Shown here piece by piece: positions 26,598 to 36,003 of a stretch of 64,000 bases of DNA. The notes under the pieces were generated by a model. That model ran no database searches. It saw nothing but the letters and a program-made list of their open reading frames with translations, and was not told the origin of the DNA. Both the position numbers and the translations under genes were made by a program. How positions within the stretch are numbered: position 1 is the first letter of the stretch; each line of letters opens with the position of its first letter. The DNA comes from Paenibacillus sp. Soil766 (GTDB lineage: Bacteria > Bacillota > Bacilli > Paenibacillales > NBRC-103111): assembly GCF_001428105.1 (NCBI RefSeq), contig NZ_LMSJ01000017.1, forward strand, positions 79,045 to 143,044, given 5' to 3'.

Positions 26598-27167
26598 TTA
26601 CACACTATCTGTGGATAACTTTTGCCCGATCGGTGTAGGTAGTCCGTCCATGCTCGTCATATTTTTCTTCTGCCAATAAGCGTGCAAGCCTTCGTCCCCT
26701 TGCTTCGTTGCCCAATTTTGCAGTGTATTCCGCTCACCCTCATAGGTGTAAAATGGAACGCTGAAGCCGCAGGATGACTTCACTTCGTGAATGTCCACGA
26801 CCATAATTTGCCGAGCCCCCGGCAGTAACTCGAACTTCGGCGCCAACTGCTCCCACTCCTCCGAGCCAAGCAGAATCACGCGTCCTTTGCCATATAGTCT
26901 TACGATTTGTGGAGGTCCTCCGACCGCCATGAACATGATCGTGATGCGGCCATTTTCTGTTAGATGCGCGCTGGTTTCATTGCCACTCCCTGTTAAATCC
27001 AGATAGGCCACTTGATTGGCAGATAGAATCCTCAGCACATCGTGCCCCTTCGGCGAAATATTGACATGCCCTTCCGCTGATAGCGGAGCTGACCCCACGA
27101 AAAAGATGTGTTGCTTGGCTATGAACGCCTCGTGTTCCGGCAGTAGTGCCTCGAATGATTTCCCCAT
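26598..27167 (-). CDS. Pyridoxamine 5'-phosphate oxidase-family protein
   Basis: 189 residues from the ATG at 27167; a GTG at 27182 is the other possible start and neither has a strong ribosome binding site. Flavin/heme-binding split barrel: VGSAPLSAEGHVNISPKG, YLDLTGSGNETSAHL and GRITIMFMA. Members reduce or bind FMN/F420-type cofactors; the substrate here is unknown. Single gene on the - strand, ending 92 bp before the start of the ger operon. Confidence 0.82.
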   Translation of the reverse strand: MGKSFEALLPEHEAFIAKQHIFFVGSAPLSAEGHVNISPKGHDVLRILSANQVAYLDLTGSGNETSAHLTENGRITIMFMAVGGPPQIVRLYGKGRVILLGSEEWEQLAPKFELLPGARQIMVVDIHEVKSSCGFSVPFYTYEGERNTLQNWATKQGDEGLHAYWQKKNMTSMDGLPTPIGQKLSTDSV

Positions 27168-27444
27168 TTTGCACTCACTCACTTCCCATTTTCTTCTATT
27201 ATGTGCTCCCTAACTCTATTTGTGAAATACATAAATTATACACACTTTATAGGAAATACCTATAGTCTTGAGATGAATAAGGGGAATTGATGATCGTCGC
27301 TCTTCCCGTCTTTCTGTTCATCCTAAAATTTTGTATGGTGTTTGCATATTTTTCCTCCATCCGAAGAATACTTAGTTGGTTGAATCTAAGCTTATGCTTA
27401 CGATGCCAGTTTTCTGGCGAAAACTTGAAGGAGGTGATCTTACC

Positions 27445-27609
27445 ATGTCAACGACGAACAGCAATGACGACGTAGTCAGTCACGCGATTAATGCTGCTGA
27501 GGCTAATGCCCAAGACAGCCAATCGAAGCAACAGGTAGAGGAATTGTCTTCTCTGCTGCAAAGTGCAACAACCAATGCTAGTGATGAGGAAAACACCTCA
27601 CAGGAATAA
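27445..27609 (+). CDS. Small acidic hydrophilic protein, unknown
   Basis: 54 residues with a near-perfect AAGGAGGTGATC upstream of the ATG at 27445. The product is Asn/Ser/Gln/Glu-rich without hydrophobic core (SQSKQQVEELSSLLQ), probably disordered or a short helix. An independent terminator follows at 27633, supporting a real monocistronic gene. No family recognised. The 277 bp before it hold no other supported feature. Confidence 0.68.
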   Translation: MSTTNSNDDVVSHAINAAEANAQDSQSKQQVEELSSLLQSATTNASDEENTSQE

Positions 27610-27632
27610 TTCGCTTCAGTTCTGCACCAAAT

Positions 27633-27677
27633 AAAGAGCTTTCCCTCTCGCCTAACGCGACGAAGGGAAAGCTCTTT
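27633..27677 (+). terminator. Rho-independent terminator
   Basis: AAAGAGCTTTCCCT pairs with AGGGAAAGCTCTTT, 14-bp stem, 23 bp after the small acidic protein gene. Confidence 0.85.
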
Positions 27678-27767
27678 GTCTTTGCAATGGCATGAATTCC
27701 TCTCCTGCATTGAACCAAACGCCCAGTTTTTGAATATAGTGTAGCAAAAACGTTGGGATGATGAAAT

Positions 27768-28385
27768 TTGAACGACTTGGAATTGGAACACCAGCCTGTC
27801 AGTATACAAACCTATAAGGTGCTGAAAAGCAAATTAAATCTGCTGTATCCCGCTGTGATTCATTTGAATCCGCCTAAGGTGCAACATACCATCAACACAA
27901 CGATCGTCGATGCCGTGAACAAACAGTTGCATGACCAGGGGTATCCGCACAACCCGTCAACCGATGTGACGGCCTACTACGAAATTAAAACAAACGAACG
28001 ACGCGTACTTAGTTTATCTTTGATCAATTATGCTTTCTCAGGCGGAGCCCACGGGATGACCATCCAACATTCGTTAACCTTCAGCACGGAAACTGGAAAA
28101 AGCTATAAGTTGAGCGAGTTATTTAAACCTGGAAGCGATTATGTTGCCGTACTTAGTGCAATGATTGCTGCCGAAATTAAGCAACGTGAGATTCCTTTAT
28201 TAGTGGAATTTAAGAGCATTCGCCCTGATCAAGATTTCTATATTGCCGATAAATCACTTGTGATCTATTTCCAACTTTACGAACTGGCTGCTTATGTGTA
28301 TGGATTTCTGTACTTCCCGATCTCGGTTTATGCGCTCCAGGATATCATTGCTGAAGACGGCCCGCTCGGGAAAATGATGTACTGA
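27768..28385 (+). CDS. DUF3298/DUF4163-type protein
   Basis: 205 residues, probable TTG start with weak GGGATGATG upstream. The C-terminal half carries the DUF3298 signature seen in anti-sigma factor RsiV (FSGGAHGMTIQHSLTFSTETGKSYKLSELFKPG and a C-terminal FPISVYAL). The N-terminal part resembles DUF4163. Unlike RsiV, it has no visible transmembrane or signal segment, so it may be cytoplasmic. Function unknown. Confidence 0.75.
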   Translation: MNDLELEHQPVSIQTYKVLKSKLNLLYPAVIHLNPPKVQHTINTTIVDAVNKQLHDQGYPHNPSTDVTAYYEIKTNERRVLSLSLINYAFSGGAHGMTIQHSLTFSTETGKSYKLSELFKPGSDYVAVLSAMIAAEIKQREIPLLVEFKSIRPDQDFYIADKSLVIYFQLYELAAYVYGFLYFPISVYALQDIIAEDGPLGKMMY

Positions 28386-28398
28386 TTACTGATTACAT

Positions 28399-29340
28399 CT
28401 AGACGCAGACGATAATCTGTCGGCTGAAATTACCTTTGTGCACGGTGCAGCGCGAGTCGATATGGAAGCCAGCTTCGGTCAAAAGCGGATCGATCTCCTC
28501 GGTTGTAATAATAACCGCGCGCCGCGCTAATCGGCGGGCGGTTTGCAGCATGTCCAGCTTCTCTGCCTCGGGCAGAACAGAGCACAGATTGTAGGGCATG
28601 TCCAGAATCAGCGCATCATAGCTGGGCTGATTCTGCCCATGCGGAACGAGCGTCCGCATGTCAGCGATCTGAACCACATCCGGCATGCCGAAGTGGTCCA
28701 GGTTCACCCGCGCGCCGCGCACGGCCAGCGGGTTGATGTCGCAGCCCACGATGTCGATCCCCATCGACATCGCCTCCACCAGCACCGTGCCGATGCCGCA
28801 GCACGGGTCAATGAGCCGCGTGCCCGCCACCTCGGGCACGGCGATGTTCACCACCGCCCGCGCGAGGCGCGTTCCGAGGGCGGTGGAGTAGTTCTGTGGC
28901 TTCTGCTGATGCTGAAGCCACACGGCTTCGCCGTAGCTGCCCTCGCCGAACAACCACCGGCCTCCCAGCTCCGTCACGGCGAAATATTGCTCCGGCCTGC
29001 GCATCTCGGCCTTGCCGCGCAGCCCCAGCCCTAGTTCGCGCTCGACGCTTCGTTGGCGGTCATAAGTGACCGCCGTGTCCGTCTCCGCGAACACGACTTT
29101 GAACGTTGACCCGCGTACGGTCAACGTCTCCAGTTCAGAGGCCAGCTCCGCCAAGCTCTCGGCCTCATAGGCAACATCCATCCGCAGCTTCAGAAACGGG
29201 CTGCGGCTCGGCTCCACTCTGCGCGCGCTGACCGCGTAGCGCGCACCTATCACTGCGTCTGCGCCCAGCAATGTGCGCAGCTCTAATTGACACAACGCCT
29301 GCTCATCCTCATGGCAGGCGAATACATAAACATACTTCAT
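28399..29340 (-). CDS. TRM11-type RNA guanine-N2 methyltransferase
   Basis: 313 residues. The C-terminal Rossmann methyltransferase domain has SAM motif I DPCCGIGTVLVEA, motif II GCDINPLAVRGARVN and catalytic LDMPYNLCS (D-M-P-Y in place of N/D-P-P-Y). The N-terminal 130 residues would be a THUMP-like RNA binding region. It probably methylates tRNA. GC-rich codon use compared with its surroundings. Convergent with the DUF3298 gene. Confidence 0.83.
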   Translation of the reverse strand: MKYVYVFACHEDEQALCQLELRTLLGADAVIGARYAVSARRVEPSRSPFLKLRMDVAYEAESLAELASELETLTVRGSTFKVVFAETDTAVTYDRQRSVERELGLGLRGKAEMRRPEQYFAVTELGGRWLFGEGSYGEAVWLQHQQKPQNYSTALGTRLARAVVNIAVPEVAGTRLIDPCCGIGTVLVEAMSMGIDIVGCDINPLAVRGARVNLDHFGMPDVVQIADMRTLVPHGQNQPSYDALILDMPYNLCSVLPEAEKLDMLQTARRLARRAVIITTEEIDPLLTEAGFHIDSRCTVHKGNFSRQIIVCV

Positions 29341-29374
29341 ACCCGCTATTCCTCGCTCTCATTCCTGCTGTGCA

Positions 29375-30283
29375 CTAAGCAAATTCCTGAATAACCTGCT
29401 TCACGAACGTATCCATCGTTTTACACAAAAACATATCCTTCCGATACACGATACCCACTTCCTTCTGTGGAACGGGATCAATAATCGGGATTGCGCACAG
29501 CTTCTGCTCACGCATCTGATCAACCATGCCCTCCACATAGGATTGAGGCAGAATCGCCCCACACACATGATTTTTCGCCATTTGCAGCAAGGATTCGAGC
29601 GTGGAGAGCTCCACAATTGGCTTCCAAGAGAGTCCGTTCTGCGCACAGCAATCATCCATCATTTGTCGAACGTAGAACTTCTGCTGCAACATCGCAACCG
29701 GAATCTCGGTCAACTCCGCCAACCTGATCACCCTTATCTGATCTCGGGCAAATCCATGTTTGGCTGACACAACAAGCTGTAGCTTCTCTTGATACAACGG
29801 TAAACACCACAGCTGCTCGTCCTCCTCAGGCAAAAAAACAACGCCGACATCCAACTCGTTGCTCAGCAGTTTCTCTTTCGTCTCTTCCGTTGCCAGCTCC
29901 ATCACCGATAGCTCGATTTTGGGATATTTGGCATGAAATGTCATGATCGTCGCCGTCAGCAAATGATTGCCCGAACAGCCGATTCGCAATCGTCCGCGCT
30001 GCATGCCTTGGAGCTCATTCATCGCCGTCTGCGCTTGCTCCAGCTCATGAAAAATATTTCGGCTATGCTTGCGCAAAATCTCGCCAGCTTCGGTTATATA
30101 CACTTTTTTGCCCATGCGCTGAAAAAGTGGAGAGCCCACTCGATCCTCCAGCAATCTGATCTGTTGACTAAGTGTAGGCTGGCTAATGCCCAGCTTCTCT
30201 GCTGCTTTGGTGAAGTGCAGTTCCTCACACACCGCCAAAAAATACACCAATAACCGATAATCCACCTGACGCCCCCCGATCAT
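29375..30283 (-). CDS. LysR-family transcriptional regulator
   Basis: 302 residues if started at the ATG at 30283. A GTG at 30265 behind GGGGGG is also credible and gives the usual LysR N-terminus VDYRLLVYFL. Winged HTH (FTKAAEKLGISQPTLSQQIRLLEDRVGSPLFQR) and a LysR substrate-binding domain (FHAKYPKIELSVME, LDVGVVFLP). Divergent from ilvE across 113 bp, the classic arrangement for a LysR regulator and its target. The effector is unknown. Confidence 0.92.
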   Translation of the reverse strand: MIGGRQVDYRLLVYFLAVCEELHFTKAAEKLGISQPTLSQQIRLLEDRVGSPLFQRMGKKVYITEAGEILRKHSRNIFHELEQAQTAMNELQGMQRGRLRIGCSGNHLLTATIMTFHAKYPKIELSVMELATEETKEKLLSNELDVGVVFLPEEDEQLWCLPLYQEKLQLVVSAKHGFARDQIRVIRLAELTEIPVAMLQQKFYVRQMMDDCCAQNGLSWKPIVELSTLESLLQMAKNHVCGAILPQSYVEGMVDQMREQKLCAIPIIDPVPQKEVGIVYRKDMFLCKTMDTFVKQVIQEFA

Positions 30284-30327
30284 AGTTATTAACTATGATA
30301 GTAATTGATAAATCGCAATTGATCAAT
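30281..30327. promoter_or_regulatory. LysR-ilvE intergenic palindromes, candidate operators
   Basis: A perfect 17-bp palindrome CATAGTTATTAACTATG (30281-30297) overlaps the LysR ATG, and ATTGATCAAT lies at 30318-30327. AT-rich palindromes of this kind fit LysR binding and autoregulation, but the assignment is inference. Confidence 0.5.
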
Positions 30328-30396
30328 GATAGCGAATATTCTACAGTTAAGAGTAAAAGATTGTGAGAACCCTCAATGGGAAAGGTGGCACAACGT

Positions 30397-31467
30397 ATGT
30401 ACGGAAGCATTCGCATCGAACAAAATATTAACAACAAGCCCATGCCCAATTTAGATCAGAATCTGGGGTTTGGAAAGCATTTCACATCTCATATGTTTAT
30501 GATGGATTACGAAGAAGGGCAAGGCTGGCATGATCCGCGCATCATTCCCTACGGCCCGATCTCCCATGATCCCGCAGCGATGGTTTTTCACTATGGGCAA
30601 GCGGTTTTCGAAGGTATGAAGGCGTTTCGCACCGAGAACGATGAGATTATGTTGTTCCGACCTGATCAAAACGCGAAGCGCTTAAACCGCTCCAGTGAAC
30701 GTCTCAGCATCCCTCAAATGGATGAGGCATTCGTTGTCAGCGCGATTCAGGAGCTGGTTCGTATTGATGCTGCTTGGGTGCCGAAGAAGAAAGGCTCATC
30801 CTTGTACATCCGTCCTTTCGTCATTGCAACAGAAGCCGCTTTAGGCGTACGTCCAGCTACGCATTATTCCTTCCTCATCATTATGTCGCCGGTGGATGCG
30901 TACTATGAAGAAGGCTTGCAGCCGGTTAACATCTTGGTGGAGAGTTACTATGCGCGATCTGTTCAAGGTGGAACGGGTGTTGCCAAAGCGGCCGGGAATT
31001 ACGCGGGCAGTCTGAAGGCGCAAACGCTAGCCAAGGAGCATAACTGTGCGCAGGTGCTTTGGCTGGATGCGATCGAGAAGAAGTATTTAGAAGAAGTCGG
31101 CAGTATGAATGTTTTTTTCAAAATAGGCGGAGAAGTCGTCACGCCTAGCCTTAGCGGCAGCATTCTGGAGGGTATCACGCGTGGAAGCATCATCCACCTG
31201 CTGAAAGAATGGGGTATTCCCGTATCTGAGCGGAAGATTTCAATCGATGATATCGTTCGGGCTCACGCGGATGGGACGCTGGAAGAGGCTTTCGGCACTG
31301 GCACCGCTGCGGTTGTATCGCCAATTGGCAGCCTGCTGTGGAACGGTACACCGATGGTCGTAAACCATGGAGAGATCGGCGAGCTTGTGGAGCGACTGTA
31401 TACAACGATCACAGGTATTCAAAGCGGTAAGCTGCCGGACACGTTCGGTTGGTTGGTAAAAGTTTAA
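30397..31467 (+). CDS. ilvE: Branched-chain amino acid aminotransferase
   Basis: 356 residues from the ATG at 30397 (GGTGG eight bases before); an upstream in-frame ATG at 30376 has no site. Class IV PLP aminotransferase, type II BCAT: PLP lysine K197 in GTGVAKAAGNYAGS, FHYGQAVFEGMKAFR, and EVGSMNVFF. Transfers the amino group between Leu/Ile/Val and 2-oxoglutarate. Probably controlled by the divergent LysR protein. Confidence 0.94.
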   Translation: MYGSIRIEQNINNKPMPNLDQNLGFGKHFTSHMFMMDYEEGQGWHDPRIIPYGPISHDPAAMVFHYGQAVFEGMKAFRTENDEIMLFRPDQNAKRLNRSSERLSIPQMDEAFVVSAIQELVRIDAAWVPKKKGSSLYIRPFVIATEAALGVRPATHYSFLIIMSPVDAYYEEGLQPVNILVESYYARSVQGGTGVAKAAGNYAGSLKAQTLAKEHNCAQVLWLDAIEKKYLEEVGSMNVFFKIGGEVVTPSLSGSILEGITRGSIIHLLKEWGIPVSERKISIDDIVRAHADGTLEEAFGTGTAAVVSPIGSLLWNGTPMVVNHGEIGELVERLYTTITGIQSGKLPDTFGWLVKV

Positions 31468-31558
31468 CTCAATTGGTTCGTGAACATACCTTGCTTTATT
31501 GTTGACCATTTTACCTCGGCCACGATTACCCGATTAGACGAATAGTCGATTAGACGAT

Positions 31559-31743
31559 TAGATGGAAAAAGTACAGTTAAATCCGCCCTATTCCTCGACT
31601 TTATTCAAATAACTGGAAAATATGTAGTTAATTCCGCTTGTTTTCAGCGAAACTGGCGGATATGCGGAAAATAACTACATATTTTCCATTTAATCGTGAT
31701 TTTCACCCTTGGATCGTGAAAATAGCTGTAGATTTTCCAGTTA
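31559..31743. repeat. 185-bp four-box palindromic intergenic element, copy 2
   Basis: Boxes at 31559-31579, 31610-31630, 31672-31692 and 31723-31743 with spacers of 30, 41 and 30 bp, exactly as in copies 1 and 3. Boxes 1 and 2 are forward, 3 and 4 reversed. It lies in the 378-bp gap between convergent ilvE and the YkvA-type gene; the rest of that gap holds only short CTACAAATCGCTA-like repeats. Confidence 0.88.
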
Positions 31744-31845
31744 AACGAGGGGCAAAGCCTTACAAATCGCTACATCTAGCTACAAATCGCTAGAACCACT
31801 ACGGCCTGCTACAACAGCGCTCTACATATGCCGCGGTACCCGCAA

Positions 31846-32280
31846 CTACTTCTCCACACGCACGTCATCGTCCTTCGCCTTCCCCTGCTCCTCCACCACG
31901 TGACCGTCAATATCGATAATATCCTTGCTGCTCACAACATCGTCGCCTAGGAAATCCCTCAGCTTGCTCTTCGCTTTCCGCCTAACCTCGTCATCGATGC
32001 TCTTCGACACAGCTGCCAAAGCAAATCCCAGCGCACTTAAATCATCCACATATCCCACAATCGGCAGTAAATCTGGCATGAGATCTAACGGCAAGATGAG
32101 ATACCCTAGCGCACCATAGATTTGAACCTTTGCGCGGAGCGGTGTTTTCGGGCTATCCAATGCGTAAAAAAGCAGCAATCCACTATAAATCACTTTACTG
32201 CCGGCTTGCTTAGCACCTTTCTTCAACTTGGACCAGAAGCCATCAATAGAGAAGTATTTTTCATATTTGGAAGGATTCAT
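31846..32280 (-). CDS. YkvA/DUF1232 family membrane protein
   Basis: 144 residues, start behind TGGAGTG. DUF1232 motif: KTPLRAKVQIYGALGYLILPLDLMPDLLPIVGYVDDLSALGFAL, with the conserved PLD-x-x-PD core. It probably has one or two membrane helices. The C-terminal 30 residues are acidic and charged. Function unknown. Confidence 0.85.
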   Translation of the reverse strand: MNPSKYEKYFSIDGFWSKLKKGAKQAGSKVIYSGLLLFYALDSPKTPLRAKVQIYGALGYLILPLDLMPDLLPIVGYVDDLSALGFALAAVSKSIDDEVRRKAKSKLRDFLGDDVVSSKDIIDIDGHVVEEQGKAKDDDVRVEK

Positions 32281-32398
32281 TTCGCGTTCACTCCATTCAT
32301 TGGCATTTACCCTGTATATACCACTATTCTACACTTATCTAACGCAGGAGTCTCGGGTTCGGGGTCGGGGTCGTTGTGAATTCCCATCCGCAGCTTTG

Positions 32399-33115
32399 TC
32401 AGTTGCTTTGTCGCCCAATCGAACCATTTTCCCGCTCCGTTGTTATTGTCAGCATGGCACGTAATTCATTCTGATCGGTGTACGCTTGCAAGTCGAATGG
32501 CACACTGACTGAAGCAGGCAAAACCATATACCAAACGACATAACCTTCGTCCGTTTTTACAATTTCCGCCTCATATTCCCTCGTTCCTCTTTCATCACCC
32601 TTAACAACGATATGTGTGATAGACGTATCTCCTATTTCTCCGAATATGAGGAAGTCACCCTTAGGCTTTTCCAAACGCATTGGCATCATCATATAGGACA
32701 GGGCAGAATCTGATGAAGCATCCATTTTATCCCCACCAATAGAATACCCACCGCCAGAAGTCCACTTCCACCCTAGCCATAATTTCTTTGCGATATCTAC
32801 TCTCAAATCTGTCCCGCTATGATTTTGCAGCCGTTTGCTGAATTGTAGAATACCTCCGTGAAGAGGCTCTTGAAGAATGGTCTTAAATATTTGCTCAAAG
32901 GAAGAACCCCTAAATTGTCGTATGGCCTCCTCAGGTGTGTCTCCAAGCGGAACGCGTAAGGTCTCTGTTAATCCCATCCCTTTGGAGATCCGCCAATCTG
33001 CTATACCCCCAGGCTTTTCTATCACATAAATCGTGGAGTAGGCTAGGATAATCACGACTACGAGCATCCCTGCCATCAAAGCGGATCTGGGCATTCGCCG
33101 AACTAGGTTTAGCAT
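32399..33115 (-). CDS. Single-span exported protein of unknown function
   Basis: 238 residues from ATG 33115, or 240 from ATG 33121; both follow CGGAGG. An N-terminal signal-anchor (SALMAGMLVVVIILAYSTIYVI) is followed by an extracytoplasmic domain rich in beta strands. It contains a Met-rich SYMMMPMRLEKP segment. I recognise no domain. Monocistronic. Confidence 0.7.
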   Translation of the reverse strand: MLNLVRRMPRSALMAGMLVVVIILAYSTIYVIEKPGGIADWRISKGMGLTETLRVPLGDTPEEAIRQFRGSSFEQIFKTILQEPLHGGILQFSKRLQNHSGTDLRVDIAKKLWLGWKWTSGGGYSIGGDKMDASSDSALSYMMMPMRLEKPKGDFLIFGEIGDTSITHIVVKGDERGTREYEAEIVKTDEGYVVWYMVLPASVSVPFDLQAYTDQNELRAMLTITTERENGSIGRQSN

Positions 33116-33343
33116 GTGCATTCTACCTCCGTTCGATGATAGTCAGGCACTGTGAGCCGAACACACCACTCGCTCATTTTACCATTCGTTGGAAGTTTCT
33201 GTCACGGTGTTAGCCTCATCTTAGGTACAAGGAGCCTCATCTAACTTTTACCCAAGTCCATCCAAAGAAAGCCCTATACAACGCAATGCTTATCCTGTAT
33301 GGTGTTGAAATCGACATCTTACAGCATGAAAGGAGGCCATCCT

Positions 33344-34570
33344 GTGATTTCTGCCCTACGTAAACTTACTTCCATTCGGCTGCCCTTCTGGGTCATGTTT
33401 ATGAATACGTTCAGCATGGCTGTCGGATTTTATATGATGATCCCCTTGCTAGCTTCTTATTTATTAAATGACATCTTCCTGACCGTCACCATGGTTGGTA
33501 TCATTTCCGCTATTCGCAGCTTCAGCCAACAAGGACTTTCCGTCCTTTGCGGGACACTGGCAGACAAGCTTGGCTATAAGCGCACAATTCTGATCGGTTT
33601 GCTCATCCGTACCTTTGGGTTTGGCATGTTCGGCTTTGTTGACAGCGTCCCAGGATTTATCATCGCTTGTTTCTTCTCTGGTTTAGGCGGATCTCTCTTC
33701 AATCCCGCTAGTTATGCGTATTATGCAGCGCTATCTACTTCGAGCAATCGGATCACCATCTATGCCCTTCGAGAAATGTTAAGCAATATGGGATTCGTCG
33801 TCGGTCCCGTCCTTGGTGCCTTGCTGATGGGCTTTCATTTCAAATACGTTAGCTTGGCCGCTACTCTTATTTTCGCGTTTTCCTTTTTCTTTAGTCTCTT
33901 CTTTTTGCCGGCTATCCAAAGTGAACAATCTCGCAAAGCATATACTGGCATCTGGTCTCAGATGCAAACCGTGTGGAGCAATCGTCCTTTCCGACGCTTC
34001 ATGCTCTTCACGATGATCTCGTGGTCCCTCGTCACTCAGTTATACATTGCCGTTCCGTTTCGTGTCCATCAACTCGATTCAGATGCGAATATCGGACTCA
34101 TTTATAGCTCTGGGGCCATCGTAATGGTCCTGCTGCAGGTTCCACTTTCCAAATTAGGCAACAATAGATTACAACCTTTTGGCGTGATGTCACTAGGTAC
34201 GCTGCTGCTCGCTGGCGGCTTATTTACAATGGGAATGGTTGGGGCTATGTGGGGGATTTATGCAGGGGTTATCGCTTTCATGATTGGACAAGTATTTCTA
34301 CAGCCCATGATGAACACCATGGTTTCCGACTATGCCGGAGATGGGCAAATTGCCAGCTACTTTGGCTTTAACAGCTTTGCTCTCTCCATCGGGGCCATCA
34401 TCGGAAACGTAGGCGGCGGCTTTTTGTATGATCTAGGTAATTCCCTTGGATGGCAAGGCCTTCCTTGGGTTTGCTTCTTGGTGTTTGGGCTTATGAATAT
34501 CAGACTTATGCTAAAAGATTTGCGCAAAAAGCAGACTGCACTGATGTCTACGGATCACACGGCAGTCTAA
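33344..34570 (+). CDS. Major facilitator superfamily transporter
   Basis: 408 residues, GTG start at 33344 with AAAGGAGG seven bases upstream; an ATG at 33299 in the same frame has no site. About twelve membrane helices in two bundles and an MFS loop motif GTLADKLGYKRTILIG between helices 2 and 3. Probably a drug or metabolite efflux carrier (DHA1-like), substrate not determinable. Confidence 0.88.
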   Translation: MISALRKLTSIRLPFWVMFMNTFSMAVGFYMMIPLLASYLLNDIFLTVTMVGIISAIRSFSQQGLSVLCGTLADKLGYKRTILIGLLIRTFGFGMFGFVDSVPGFIIACFFSGLGGSLFNPASYAYYAALSTSSNRITIYALREMLSNMGFVVGPVLGALLMGFHFKYVSLAATLIFAFSFFFSLFFLPAIQSEQSRKAYTGIWSQMQTVWSNRPFRRFMLFTMISWSLVTQLYIAVPFRVHQLDSDANIGLIYSSGAIVMVLLQVPLSKLGNNRLQPFGVMSLGTLLLAGGLFTMGMVGAMWGIYAGVIAFMIGQVFLQPMMNTMVSDYAGDGQIASYFGFNSFALSIGAIIGNVGGGFLYDLGNSLGWQGLPWVCFLVFGLMNIRLMLKDLRKKQTALMSTDHTAV

Positions 34571-34595
34571 AATGCTTGATACGCTTTTTATTTCA

Positions 34596-34934
34596 CTAGC
34601 TCTTAGCTAGTAAATCACGGCTGCAAGCCACAACTTCCTCAATATAGATATCCTGCTCCCCGCTATAATAGTTTGCGACATCATCCTTCAACTCCTGAAC
34701 TCTAGGATCGCTGATGAACGCCTCCAAGGCTTCTTTCGTTTCAAAATACAAGCTGAATATAAACGAATACCTCGGAGTCGTTCCATCTGCTGAGGATAGG
34801 ACTTTTTTGACCTCATACTTGGCTGCCCCCATTTCAAGCACCGTCTTCTGGGAAAGTAAAGCAACATGTGTATTCAGATAATAAGCTTCATCGAACGGGA
34901 TACCTTGTTTGTAGTGAAACGTTAATACTAGCAT
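34596..34934 (-). CDS. EthD/Dabb-type ferredoxin-fold protein
   Basis: 112 residues behind AAGGAG. EthD-like start (MLVLTFHYKQGIPFDEAYYLNTHVALL with conserved H), then FIFSLYFETKEALEAFISDP, a typical dimeric alpha/beta barrel. Function unknown. Convergent with the MFS gene. Confidence 0.82.
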   Translation of the reverse strand: MLVLTFHYKQGIPFDEAYYLNTHVALLSQKTVLEMGAAKYEVKKVLSSADGTTPRYSFIFSLYFETKEALEAFISDPRVQELKDDVANYYSGEQDIYIEEVVACSRDLLAKS

Positions 34935-35020
34935 GCAATCAGCTCCTTATACGATTAATACATGCATCATAAACGATGACACTAGTGGTAGTGTCAATTT
35001 CTAAATGCCTATTGCACTCT

Positions 35021-35067
35021 ATATCACGCGGTGATATACTCATCTCATGATATATCACGACGTGATA
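35021..35067. promoter_or_regulatory. Two PadR operator palindromes
   Basis: ATATCACGCGGTGATAT (35021-35037) and TATCACGACGTGATA (35053-35067), 15 bp apart, just upstream of the PadR gene. They share the half-site TATCACG/CGTGATA. PadR proteins typically autorepress through such sites. Confidence 0.75.
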
Positions 35068-35114
35068 CAACGAGACATGATACAACATAGCCTGATATAA
35101 TTAAAGGAGAATAT

Positions 35115-35441
35115 ATGGATAGCGAGAAGCTCTACCGTCAATACTTGCCGATGTCTGAAACGGCTTATTACATTTTGCTTTCCCTGACGGAAGTTCGCCA
35201 TGGTTATGGCATTATTCAGTTCGTTGAAGAGCTCACGCAAGGTCGCATTCACCTCGGTCCTGGGACGATATATGGCAGCTTATCACGGATGGAGAAGGAT
35301 CGATTAATTCAAGCAGTAGCCGAAGAAGAACGCCGAAAGCTATATCGCATCACCCCATCGGGTAAAGAACTGCTCAAGCTGGAGATCGCCAGAATTACGG
35401 AGTTATACGAAAATGCGAAGAAAGTAGAGGGATCTTTATGA
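35115..35441 (+). CDS. PadR-family transcriptional regulator
   Basis: 108 residues behind AAAGGAG. PadR winged helix: SETAYYILLSLTEVRHGYGIIQFVEELTQGRIHLGPGTIYGSLSRMEKDRLI, then a short dimerisation helix. It overlaps the DUF2812 gene by 4 bp (ATGA), a widely conserved pairing. Two matching palindromes precede it. Confidence 0.93.
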   Translation: MDSEKLYRQYLPMSETAYYILLSLTEVRHGYGIIQFVEELTQGRIHLGPGTIYGSLSRMEKDRLIQAVAEEERRKLYRITPSGKELLKLEIARITELYENAKKVEGSL

Positions 35442-35956
35442 ATGAAATCAAAAAAGTGTTTAAATGGTGGGATAGTTCACAATCGGAGAAGATTACGGCA
35501 TGGTTGGAGGAGATGGAGGCGCAAGGCTGGCATTTACTTCGTGTAAATTGGAATGGCCTGCGATTTCATTTTCAGAAAGGCGCTCCTCGCAAGATGAGCT
35601 ATTGTGTAGATTACCAAATGAAAGTCGATGCTAATTATGCAGGTATTTTCGAGGATACAGGCTGGGACAAAATTTATAGCGGCGCAGGTTGGTATATCTG
35701 GAGACAAACGTATCAACATACAAAGCCTGAAATTTTCACGGACATTGACTCCATGATCGAGCGGAATAAACGACTCATCGGCGTATTTACGGCGGTTACT
35801 GCTGCACAAATCCCTATGATCGTAATGAATATCGACAAGGCAATCTTCTATCCATTGCTGATCCTATATATCCCTCTCATCGGCCTGCTTGGGGCTAGTT
35901 TATACCGTTTAGTTGCTGCCAATAAAAAACTCCAAGCCAAAAAGGACATTCTATAA
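35438..35956 (+). CDS. DUF2812 membrane protein
   Basis: 172 residues. An N-terminal soluble domain (KVFKWWDSSQSEKITAWLEEMEAQGWHL, DUF2812) and two C-terminal transmembrane helices. Translationally coupled to PadR. DUF2812 proteins are nearly always PadR partners, and their function is unknown. Confidence 0.88.
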   Translation: MNEIKKVFKWWDSSQSEKITAWLEEMEAQGWHLLRVNWNGLRFHFQKGAPRKMSYCVDYQMKVDANYAGIFEDTGWDKIYSGAGWYIWRQTYQHTKPEIFTDIDSMIERNKRLIGVFTAVTAAQIPMIVMNIDKAIFYPLLILYIPLIGLLGASLYRLVAANKKLQAKKDIL

Positions 35957-36003
35957 TCCGCTAGCCCACTAGCTGAATGTCCTCTTTCACTCTCCACTAT
36001 CCA

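Noticed and set aside
27287..27475. Hydrophobic short frame upstream of the small acidic protein
   Set aside because: No ribosome binding site, and it runs over the near-perfect site and start of the gene at 27445.
28543..29034. Open + strand frame opposite the TRM11-like methyltransferase
   Set aside because: His/Arg/Ala-rich shadow frame typical of GC-rich antisense; no ribosome binding site.
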